Assembly (NCBI GenBank): GCA_015655365.1
Contig: JAATFE010000084.1
Coordinates: 1 to 5,302, forward strand
DNA: 5,302 nucleotides
Source: Terriglobales bacterium
GTDB taxonomy: Bacteria; Acidobacteriota; Terriglobia; Terriglobales; Acidobacteriaceae
Direction: 5' to 3'
In this document: in pieces, positions 1 to 5,302 of the stretch
Layout: every line of letters begins with the position of its first letter
Position numbering within the stretch: position 1 is the first letter of the stretch
The notes under the pieces: model-generated
Database searches by the model: none
Told to the model about the DNA's origin: nothing
The model's input: only the letters and a program-made list of their open reading frames with translations
Translations under genes and position numbers: made by a program

Positions 1-162
1 AGGAGCTTCCGTGGAATACTTGCTCTTGGTAGTTCTATTAATAAGCTACAAAAGCAGAGCCCTTGCAGAGCTCACGAAATCGTAGGAAGACTCCCGTGCT
101 AGGCTGGGTACGACACTCTTTGTCACATTATTTGGCGTAGTTCCTGGGGAGATGTTTGGCGC

Positions 163-750
163 ATGCTTTCTAAGCGATTCGCGACATGGAGACGCCAGCG
201 CAGACTCCGGCACTACGGGTTGAGAAAGGCTGCGGAGACCGATCTTGATTTCATCATGGATGAGCTGGTCGAAGGTGCGCGGCACGGACACTTCAACTCG
301 CATCTCGTGAAGCCCGCTGATGCGGCGGAATATCGTGCGGAGCTGACTCGTGTAATTCATGGTAAGGGCATGAGGGGAGCGATCGAACAGCCAGGGGGAG
401 GACAGGAATGGATATCCATCCCCGCCAATCTGTGGGTTTATGGTTGTCCTGCTGATGACCGGGTTGGTTTCCTTCTGGTAGTGGCTAACTCTTTCGATCA
501 AGAGACCACCGGTATTGAACTCCACATGGCCGGCGTGCGCACAAGTCGCCGTGGAGAAGGACACGGAAGGCGTCTGCTTGCGTTGTTTGTGGCTCATGGA
601 GCTTCTGACATGAAGCTTCTTGCGCGTTGCAAGCGAGCGTCGGATCGAATGTGTTGGCTTCTTAAGGAGGCTGGCTTCGTCCTTATCCACACAGATGAGT
701 ACGGAACCGGACAGTTTGAGCGGGCGATTAGGCCGCAGGCCAGTGCATGA
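163..750 (+). CDS. GNAT-family N-acetyltransferase-like protein
   Basis: This 195-residue protein probably transfers an acetyl group from acetyl-CoA to an unknown amine; it is predicted to be cytoplasmic. The N-terminus is strongly basic (residues 10-22), and a beta-strand/helix opening typical of GNAT proteins follows (LRKAAETDLDFIMDEL, residues 20-35). The best evidence is the acetyl-CoA loop at residues 125-139, VRTSRRGEGHGRRLL, which fits the R/Q-x-x-G-x-G/A motif A of the superfamily. A late segment with a Ser-x-x-Met helix and a Lys-x-x-GF turn (residues 160-172) is the usual GNAT C-terminal half. The ATG at 163 is preceded by GGGGAG at 146-151, with a rather long spacer of 11 nt. The next in-frame Met (residue 32) would cut into the fold. 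Codon choice is less GC-biased than in the aldolase and carB genes, so it may be acquired. The substrate cannot be told from sequence. The family call is fairly sure; a function beyond it is not. Confidence 0.8.
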   Translation: MLSKRFATWRRQRRLRHYGLRKAAETDLDFIMDELVEGARHGHFNSHLVKPADAAEYRAELTRVIHGKGMRGAIEQPGGGQEWISIPANLWVYGCPADDRVGFLLVVANSFDQETTGIELHMAGVRTSRRGEGHGRRLLALFVAHGASDMKLLARCKRASDRMCWLLKEAGFVLIHTDEYGTGQFERAIRPQASA

Positions 751-890
751 TGGTTGCTCGCTCTGAGCTGAGTATTGCCGTTGTTAGCCGCATACTCGCT
801 GACCCTGTTGGCTTGGCTGCTCAGAGTGGTGAAGAACTTCTAGTTCATAGCTCCTTACGCAAACAGCGGGGCATACGACAAATAGCGTGA
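747..890 (+). CDS. possible small ORF overlapping the acetyltransferase stop
   Basis: A 47-codon frame opens with ATG at 747, overlapping the TGA of the acetyltransferase gene in an ATGA arrangement typical of translational coupling; a second ATG follows directly. The predicted product begins MMVARSELSIAVVSRILADP and ends with a basic stretch (LRKQRGIRQIA). The stop codon at 888 falls inside the first copy of the direct repeat at 877-894. I do not recognise the protein. It could be a real small coupled gene, the 5' stump of a longer gene truncated by rearrangement, or a chance open frame. No independent ribosome binding site is seen, so it would depend on coupling. Confidence is low because the frame is short and has no recognisable domain. 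Confidence 0.3.
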   Translation: MMVARSELSIAVVSRILADPVGLAAQSGEELLVHSSLRKQRGIRQIA

Positions 891-977
891 GAAAATTTAT
901 GACAAATAGCTAGAGAAATAACAGACTTATAAACTTAATTCCAGACTTGGACTATACAGAATATCCGTTATCGGACA
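874..977. mobile_element. candidate terminal region of a Tn7/TniA-like element
   Basis: The tract holds the two 24-bp-spaced direct repeats plus two looser GAC-starting segments, and ends in GGACA at 973-977, only 25 bp from the aldolase stop codon. GC content from 871 to 1000 is about one third, against a clearly GC-rich aldolase gene next to it. If this is an element end, the element would extend leftward and the acetyltransferase would be cargo. No transposase gene, opposite end or target duplication is visible in the window, so the call is tentative. An operator array or a plain AT-rich spacer are alternatives. Confidence 0.25.
877..918. repeat. two near-identical 18-bp direct repeats, period 24 bp
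   Basis: Copies at 877-894 and 901-918 read GACAAATAGC-NN-GAGAAA and differ only at two positions (GT versus TA) in the middle. Weaker GAC-starting segments follow at 924 and 944, and a GGACA lies at 973-977. On the opposite strand the units read as TTTCTC-NN-GCTATTTGTC, and the distal boundary would read TGTC at 977-974. Spaced copies of a transposase-binding site ending in TGT/ACA are the usual layout of Tn7/Tn5053/Mu-type element ends. The repeats themselves are certain; the mobile-element reading is inference. Confidence 0.75.
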
Positions 978-1002
978 TGATTGAACTATTAATGGAAATG
1001 CG

Positions 1003-2058
1003 CTAGCTCCTCGTCGCTACCAACAGCGCCTCGATCTCCGCCTTCTCTGTCGCCGTAAGCCCCAACAGCGGGATGCGCGCACGACCGCCAAAGTAGCCGT
1101 TGAAGTCGCATGAGTATTTCACGCCGCTGATGCCCAACTGGCCGACAATGCGTTGATTGGGCCGGACGATGCGCTGCTGCTTCTCTTCCGCAAGCTTCAG
1201 GTCGTGATCTTTCCAGGCGGAATGAACCTCCTGGCAGGCCTGCGGAGCAAAGGCCGCAAAGGCCAGAATGCCGCCCGCGGCTCCTGCCTCAAGTGACTCC
1301 AGCAGGATCGATGCCGAACCCGCCAGCACCTGGAAACCGACTTCCTTGGTCCGTGTTTTGGTTGCAGCAACCGGAACAGCGGTCGCCTGGGCCGCGCCTC
1401 CTGCCAGATCGCCTGCGGAGACAAATGCCCCTGCCGACTCGGTCTTCGGCATCAACATGCGCCCTGTGACAGCCTCGAAAACTGGCGTAACGGTCGTGGC
1501 GCGCCGCGGTGCGTTCCCGGTTGCCGCAATGGTGGCCCGAATCCTCTCGACGTCGCCCGACGAATCCTTGATCCCAACGATGTTGGAATGCTGCGCCAGT
1601 TCCGCGATCACCTCGATGGGCATCTGGTATGGCACGGATTTGGGGATGTTATAGAGCAGGACCGGCAGCGGCGAGCGATCCGCAACGCTGCGAAAATAAT
1701 TCAGAACCGCGGCTGTAGACATCTGGCCGGCATAGTAAGTTGGAGCATGGACCAGAACCACGTCGTATTGGAACTTTGCCGCGGTCTCAGCCATCTCGAC
1801 GGTCTGCTTCACGCTTTGCCGCGAGACGCCGGCAATCAGCACCTTTTCCGGCGCTGCGGCCTCGGCGGCCACGCGCAAAACGTCCTTGGTCTCGGCGTCA
1901 TTCAGCATGACGGCCTCGCCTGTTGAACCCAAAACTACCATCCCCGCCATCAAACTGCGCGAGTAACGGGCCATGTTGGCCTCAAGTTTGCGGAAGTAGA
2001 TTCCCTCGTCCGAATAAAACGGCGTGGGCACGGCAGCAAGAACGCCCTCGATCAGCAT
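1003..2058 (-). CDS. DapA/HOGA-superfamily aldolase (4-hydroxy-2-oxoglutarate aldolase-like) with internal insert
   Basis: A 351-residue class I aldolase of the dihydrodipicolinate synthase superfamily, a cytoplasmic TIM barrel using a Schiff-base lysine to make or cleave 2-oxo acids such as pyruvate adducts. Seen in sequence: PTPF at 11-14, GSTGE at 44-48 (the GTTGE-type substrate loop), catalytic Tyr136 in LLYNIP and Schiff-base Lys164 in GIKDSSGD. The C-terminal half (FQVLAGSA at 242-249, then GISGVKYSCDFNGYFGG) resembles human HOGA1 more than E. coli DapA. The Arg that in DapA follows YNVPS is Ser141 here, which argues against true lysine-pathway DapA. The protein exceeds the usual 290-310 residues because of an insert at about 181-241, rich in Ala, Thr, Gly and Val, between barrel segments. 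ATG at 2058 is placed just before the conserved first strand; no strong Shine-Dalgarno is seen. It is transcribed divergently from the membrane protein gene. The superfamily is sure, the substrate is not. Confidence 0.9.
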   Translation of the reverse strand: MLIEGVLAAVPTPFYSDEGIYFRKLEANMARYSRSLMAGMVVLGSTGEAVMLNDAETKDVLRVAAEAAAPEKVLIAGVSRQSVKQTVEMAETAAKFQYDVVLVHAPTYYAGQMSTAAVLNYFRSVADRSPLPVLLYNIPKSVPYQMPIEVIAELAQHSNIVGIKDSSGDVERIRATIAATGNAPRRATTVTPVFEAVTGRMLMPKTESAGAFVSAGDLAGGAAQATAVPVAATKTRTKEVGFQVLAGSASILLESLEAGAAGGILAFAAFAPQACQEVHSAWKDHDLKLAEEKQQRIVRPNQRIVGQLGISGVKYSCDFNGYFGGRARIPLLGLTATEKAEIEALLVATRS

Positions 2059-2090
2059 GGTTTGATTTTAGAGCCTGGCGCAGCCGGAAC

Positions 2091-2148
2091 GAATCGATTC
2101 CCTGGACCGAATCCAGCAGACCCCGTCAAAAATCGAATCTTATCGATT
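2091..2148. promoter_or_regulatory. two ATCGAT-containing palindromes in the divergent intergenic region (putative operators)
   Basis: GAATCGATTC at 2091-2100 is a perfect 10-bp palindrome. AATCGA (2131-2136) and TCGATT (2143-2148) form a perfect inverted repeat with a 6-bp spacer. Their centres are 44 bp apart, about four helical turns, between the divergent aldolase (-) and membrane protein (+) genes. This is what an operator pair for a dimeric regulator could look like, but no regulator gene is adjacent and I could not assign convincing -35/-10 boxes for either gene. Chance is possible, since short ATCGAT words are common. Confidence 0.3.
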
Positions 2149-2199
2149 GCGCTCGGCTGCGGGTTAAATAGACAATAGACTGTTACCAGTAGAGCACTT

Positions 2200-2205
2200 G
2201 AGGAG
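2200..2205 (+). promoter_or_regulatory. ribosome binding site of the membrane protein gene
   Basis: GAGGAG sits 8 nt before the ATG at 2214, a near-ideal Shine-Dalgarno. It fixes the start of this gene and supports its being expressed, which matters because the product has no recognised family. Confidence 0.7.
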
Positions 2206-2213
2206 CTGCGCGC

Positions 2214-2705
2214 ATGGGGTCTTTGACGCAAGGGGACGAAGAAGTCGGCAGTTCCACGTTTTCCCGGCAAGCGGTCTCGTTCTTCATTCATATCGCGCTG
2301 GCGCTCGGCTCATGGCTTGCCCTCATGTGCGCCGGATACGCGCTGAATGCTCCCGCTATTCCTCAGTTCCTGATCTTCATTCTGTCGTTCCTGATCCCGC
2401 TCGCCGTGGGAAACATTTTCGTCCGCTTTCGCCAGGACGACATGGCGCCGCTCGTCTGGCTGATCGGCCTGATCTGGATGCTGATTATCAGTCTCTGGAT
2501 CCTAGATATGCCCACCGGCCCCAACGAGTGCTTCCAGTGTGACGCCACGGAAAAGCTGACCCGGACATTCTTCAGTTGGCCCAGGCCCAGCGGCCTGATC
2601 GACGACGACGGGCCTTTCCTCGGCACCTGGCCCGCGCTGGCTCTTGTTGGCTACGCGATTGGGGCCAAACTGGCGCTGAAGGAGCCTGCCGACAAGAAAG
2701 ATTAA
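2214..2705 (+). CDS. four-helix inner-membrane protein of unknown function
   Basis: A 163-residue integral membrane protein that I do not recognise. Four hydrophobic segments are visible at about residues 21-44, 49-70, 77-97 and 135-155. Charge distribution (RFRQDD between helices 2 and 3, KEPADKKD at the C-terminus) puts both termini in the cytoplasm and the only sizeable loop, residues 98-134, outside. That loop carries a CxxC pair (Cys106 and Cys109, in NECFQC) and a Trp-Pro-rich acidic stretch (SWPRPSGLIDDDGPF). The Cys pair could form a disulfide or hold a metal; this is inference. There is no cleavable signal peptide; helix 1 probably acts as the anchor. The start is set by GAGGAG 8 nt upstream. 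It is divergent from the aldolase gene and convergent with carB, so it is probably a single-gene transcript. Real coding is likely from the ribosome binding site and the coherent topology. Confidence 0.75.
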   Translation: MGSLTQGDEEVGSSTFSRQAVSFFIHIALALGSWLALMCAGYALNAPAIPQFLIFILSFLIPLAVGNIFVRFRQDDMAPLVWLIGLIWMLIISLWILDMPTGPNECFQCDATEKLTRTFFSWPRPSGLIDDDGPFLGTWPALALVGYAIGAKLALKEPADKKD

Positions 2706-2719
2706 GGCTGCCTGACTTG

Positions 2720-2772
2720 TTCGGGCATAACAGGCCACGGAAAAGGGCCAATTCTACGCGAATCCGCCCGAA
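2720..2772. repeat. long-spaced inverted repeat after the membrane protein gene
   Basis: TTCGGGC (2720-2726) and GCCCGAA (2766-2772) are perfect inverted arms 39 bp apart, with a further GGCC/GGCC pair (2733-2736 and 2746-2749) inside. Together they could fold into a two-part stem 15 bp behind the stop codon of the membrane protein gene. It may be a degenerate member of the neighbouring hairpin family or part of a termination region; there is no T-tract. Confidence 0.35.
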
Positions 2773-2784
2773 AACGTTTCTCAG

Positions 2785-2838
2785 GGGCTGAAGCCCGCGT
2801 TGATTTTGCGGTACTTACGGCACGGCTAAAGCCGTGCC
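2785..2838. repeat. REP-like double hairpin (acidobacterial type)
   Basis: Two palindromes share the core GGCT-(G/A)A-AGCC. The first is GGGCT-GA-AGCCC at 2785-2796 (5-bp arms). The second is GGCACGGCT-AA-AGCCGTGCC at 2819-2838 (perfect 9-bp arms, 2-nt loop). They are 22 bp apart in the gap between two convergent genes, the classic place for REP/BIME elements. From memory, near-identical GGCTGAAGCC / GGCACGGCT-AA-AGCCGTGCC pairs are abundant between genes in Acidobacteriota; I cannot search here. In RNA the second stem is strong in both directions and may act as a bidirectional 3'-end stabiliser or terminator, although only a short CCCTTT follows on +. Confidence 0.7.
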
Positions 2839-2900
2839 CTTTCAAAGCCACTCTACACCTATTTGCGTTTGGCATCTTGCAACTGCGATAACGCAATTGC

Positions 2901-5302
2901 TCAGGCTCCGAATGCGGCGTGCAACTGCTGCAATGCGAAGACCGTGGTGTGCGGCTTTTGCATCGCGGCAATTCCCTCTGCCGCTGCTTGTCCGGCGGCA
3001 ATCGTGGTAATGGTGGGGATGCGCGCCAGCACCGCCGCTCTGCGGATGGCCTTCTCGTCAAAGAAGGGGTCTTGGCCGCGCGGCGTGTTGATGATCAGTT
3101 GAATGCGGTCGCCCTTGATGAGGTCGACTACATTGGGACGGCCTTCCTTCACCTTGAAGACCCGCTCGACACTCAGCCCGCCCTTCTCCAGCACATTGGC
3201 CGTGCCTTCTGTGGCGACGATATGGAATCCCAGTTCCACGTAACGCAGCGCCAGCTCGAGGGCCGCTGGCTTATCGTGGTCGTTGACGCTGAAAAAGATG
3301 GTGCCGCTGTTAGGCAGCAATTGTCCGGCCGAAAGCTGCGCCTTGGCAAAGGCCTCGCCAAAGGTCGCCGCCACGCCCATCACTTCGCCGGTGGACTTCA
3401 TCTCTGGGCTCAGAACCGTATCGACCCCGGCAAACTTGGCCCAGGGGAAGACCGGCGACTTTACGTAGTAGTGCGTGCCGGTTTCCAGATCCTTGCCGGA
3501 AGCCAATTGTGCCGGCAGCAGTTCGCGCAGCTTGCGGCCGGTCATGAGCCGTGCGGCCATCTTGGCCAAAGGAATTCCGGTGGCCTTCGAGACATAGGGC
3601 ACCGTGCGCGAAGCGCGCGGGTTTACTTCGATCACGAAGACGTGGTCCTGGCCCTCGTGGTCGCGCTGAATGGCAAATTGCAGATTGACCAGCCCAACCA
3701 CCTTGAGCGCCAAAGCGAGCTTGCGCGTGTAGGTGCGCAGAACCTCGAGCGTCTCTTCGCGGATGTCGACCGCGGGCAGCACGCAAGAAGAATCGCCGGA
3801 GTGAATCCCGGCCTCTTCGATGTGCTGCATGATGCCGGCGATGATCACGTCTTCCGAATCGCAGAGCGCATCGACGTCGACCTCGATGGCGTTCTCCAAA
3901 AAGTGATCGACCAGCACCGGCCGCTCCTGCGAATACTCGACCGCCTGCATCATGTATTGGGCTACGGCCTCGGCGTCGTACGCGATGACCATGGCGCGGC
4001 CGCCGAGCACATAACTGGGGCGCACCAGCACCGGGTAGCCGATGCGGTCGCCGATAGCCAAAGCCTCTTCCACGCTGGTAGCTGTGCCGCCGGCGGGCTG
4101 AGGAATCTGCAACTCGTCCAGCAGCTTGCCGAAGCGCTTGCGATCTTCGGCCAAGTCGATGGACTCGGGCGATGTGCCGATGATGGGCACGCCCGCCGCG
4201 CGCAGCCGCTGCGCCAAGTTCAGCGGAGTCTGCCCGCCGAACTGCACAATCATGCCGATCTGCGCGCCGGACGAGGCCTCGTGGTTATACACCGCCAGCA
4301 CATCCTCCAGCGTGAGCGGCTCAAAGTAGAGCCGGTCGCTGGTGTCGTAGTCGGTGGAAACCGTCTCCGGGTTGCAGTTGACCATGATGGTTTCGTAGCC
4401 GTCTTCCTTGAGCGCAAAGGCGGCGTGGCAGCAGCAATAATCGAACTCGATGCCCTGCCCGATGCGGTTCGGACCCGAGCCGAGAATGATGATCTTATGC
4501 TTGGAAGTCTGTGGCGCCTCGTCCTCTTCGTCGTAGGTCGAGTAGAGGTAGGGCGTCATGGACTCGAACTCTGCGGCGCAGGTATCCACCAGCTTGAAGA
4601 CCGGCTTGATGCCCATGTCTTCGCGCAGTTCCCTCACCTTCTTGGTGCCTTCGTGGCCTTCCAGCTTCCACTCCGCGGCAATGCGCTCGTCGCTCAGCCC
4701 CAGGCGTTTCAGCCTGCGCATCTCCTCCACGGCAATCGTCTCGGGCGACACTCCGGCAATCTTGTCCTGCTCCACCGTAATCTCGCGCACCTGGTGCAGG
4801 AACCAGGGGTCCATGCCGGTGAGGCGCGCCACTTCGCGCACGCTCATGCCGCGCTCGAAGGCGAAACGGATATAGTTCAAGCGGTCGGGCTGCGGCGTCA
4901 CCAACTGCTGCGTCAGGCGGCGCGGCTCCAGCACCTCGCTGGCGGTCTTTTTGCCGGTCTCCAGGGAGCGCACGGCCTTCATCAGCGATTCCTTGAAGGT
5001 GCGCCCGATGGCCATCACTTCGCCCACCGACTTCATCTGCGGGCCCAGCGTGTCATCGGAACCGGGAAACTTCTCAAACTGCCATTTGGGAATCTTGACC
5101 ACGACGTAATCGATGGTCGGCTCAAAGCAGGCCGGCGTCTTGCGCGTAATGTCGTTGGGAATTTCGTCGAGCGTGTAGCCCACCGCCAGCTTGGCGGCGA
5201 TCTTGGCGATGGGGAAACCGGTAGCCTTCGATGCCAGCGCCGAGGAGCGCGAGACGCGCGGGTTCATCTCGATGACCGTCATGCGGCCGTCGACGGGATT
5301 GA
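2901..5302 (-). CDS. carB: carbamoyl phosphate synthetase large subunit, 5' end beyond the window
   Basis: CarB makes carbamoyl phosphate from bicarbonate, ammonia (channelled from CarA) and two ATP, feeding arginine and pyrimidine synthesis. The frame stays open to the right edge: codons upstream of the Met at 5282 encode NPVDGR, continuing the conserved motif [19 protein letters not shown], so that Met is internal. About 799 residues are present and roughly 290 N-terminal ones missing against the usual 1070-1100. Numbering from the edge: end of the first ATP-grasp with its metal ligands Glu11 and Asn13; oligomerisation domain about 125-260; second half starting at [16 protein letters not shown] (274-289); second ATP-grasp with [11 protein letters not shown] (427-437), HSGDSS (500-505) and EVNPRASRT (558-566); MGS-like allosteric domain from about 660. 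The latter keeps ATEGT (696-700), a Lys before EGRP and Asn738 in INTP, matching the nucleotide-effector pocket known in E. coli, so UMP/IMP-type control is plausible. No frameshift is seen. The stop is TGA at 2901. Confidence 0.98.
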   Translation of the reverse strand, partial: NPVDGRMTVIEMNPRVSRSSALASKATGFPIAKIAAKLAVGYTLDEIPNDITRKTPACFEPTIDYVVVKIPKWQFEKFPGSDDTLGPQMKSVGEVMAIGRTFKESLMKAVRSLETGKKTASEVLEPRRLTQQLVTPQPDRLNYIRFAFERGMSVREVARLTGMDPWFLHQVREITVEQDKIAGVSPETIAVEEMRRLKRLGLSDERIAAEWKLEGHEGTKKVRELREDMGIKPVFKLVDTCAAEFESMTPYLYSTYDEEDEAPQTSKHKIIILGSGPNRIGQGIEFDYCCCHAAFALKEDGYETIMVNCNPETVSTDYDTSDRLYFEPLTLEDVLAVYNHEASSGAQIGMIVQFGGQTPLNLAQRLRAAGVPIIGTSPESIDLAEDRKRFGKLLDELQIPQPAGGTATSVEEALAIGDRIGYPVLVRPSYVLGGRAMVIAYDAEAVAQYMMQAVEYSQERPVLVDHFLENAIEVDVDALCDSEDVIIAGIMQHIEEAGIHSGDSSCVLPAVDIREETLEVLRTYTRKLALALKVVGLVNLQFAIQRDHEGQDHVFVIEVNPRASRTVPYVSKATGIPLAKMAARLMTGRKLRELLPAQLASGKDLETGTHYYVKSPVFPWAKFAGVDTVLSPEMKSTGEVMGVAATFGEAFAKAQLSAGQLLPNSGTIFFSVNDHDKPAALELALRYVELGFHIVATEGTANVLEKGGLSVERVFKVKEGRPNVVDLIKGDRIQLIINTPRGQDPFFDEKAIRRAAVLARIPTITTIAAGQAAAEGIAAMQKPHTTVFALQQLHAAFGA

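Noticed and set aside
2..85. Open plus-strand frame from the left edge encoding a hydrophobic tail (ASVEYLLLVVLLISYK...) ending in TAG at 83
   Set aside because: It could be the 3' end of a membrane protein gene, but only 27 codons are visible and a second frame (1-102) is equally open, so it cannot be supported.
46..690. 214-codon open frame on the minus strand across the acetyltransferase gene
   Set aside because: It is antisense to a frame with a clear GNAT acetyl-CoA motif; the translated product is Ser/Arg/Thr-rich without domain features.
1336..1517. Aldolase insert as the result of paired frameshifts or an inserted mobile repeat
   Set aside because: The frame is continuous, composition matches the rest of the gene, and no terminal repeats or duplicated flanks are seen.
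1268..1654. 128-codon plus-strand frame opposite the aldolase gene, considered as an overlapping gene explaining the insert
   Set aside because: Its product shows no domain and it mirrors the codon bias of the aldolase strand; it is a shadow.
2059..2213. Riboswitch or attenuator (for example a lysine riboswitch) ahead of the DapA-like gene
   Set aside because: The leader is too short, shows no conserved riboswitch core, and the gene is probably not lysine-pathway dapA.
2052..2291. 79-codon minus-strand frame spanning the divergent intergenic region
   Set aside because: It overlaps the start of the membrane protein gene and its good ribosome binding site, and has no recognisable features.
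2863..2896. TTGCGTT/AACGCAA inverted arms just after the carB stop, considered as a terminator
   Set aside because: Only 7-bp AT-containing arms with a 20-nt loop and no T-tract on the minus strand; too weak to call.
3310..3786. 158-codon minus-strand frame inside carB in another phase
   Set aside because: Arg/Gly/Ala-rich out-of-phase translation typical of GC-rich genes; the carB frame is intact and conserved throughout.

Overview
The window (5302 bp) looks like a chromosomal segment from a GC-rich bacterium, most likely a member of the Acidobacteriota. The clues are a pair of GGCT-AA-AGCC type palindromes of a kind I associate with acidobacterial intergenic repeats, the style of the DapA/HOGA-family protein with a long internal insert, and the overall codon use. 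This assignment is inference; there is no rRNA or other lineage marker in the window.

Layout: (a) 1-1002 is a lower-GC segment. It has a GNAT acetyltransferase gene on + (163-750), a possible 47-codon ORF overlapping its stop by ATGA (747-890), and an AT-rich tract (about 880-1000, roughly one third GC). That tract carries two near-identical 18-bp direct repeats 24 bp apart, and could be one end of a mobile element. (b) 1003-2058 on - is a DapA/HOGA-superfamily aldolase with a roughly 60-residue insert. (c) 2059-2213 is a divergent intergenic region with two ATCGAT-containing palindromes. (d) 2214-2705 on + is a four-helix inner-membrane protein of unknown function. (e) 2706-2900 is a convergent intergenic region with a REP-like double hairpin. 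(f) 2901-5302 on - is the 3' three quarters of carB, the large subunit of carbamoyl phosphate synthetase; its 5' end lies beyond the right edge.

The genes do not form an obvious pathway. CarB is housekeeping arginine/pyrimidine metabolism, the aldolase probably acts on a 2-oxo acid, and the membrane protein is uncharacterised. The most unusual parts are the AT-rich repeat tract directly behind the aldolase stop codon, the aldolase insert, and the REP-like pair. I found no tRNA, rRNA, CRISPR array or defence system.
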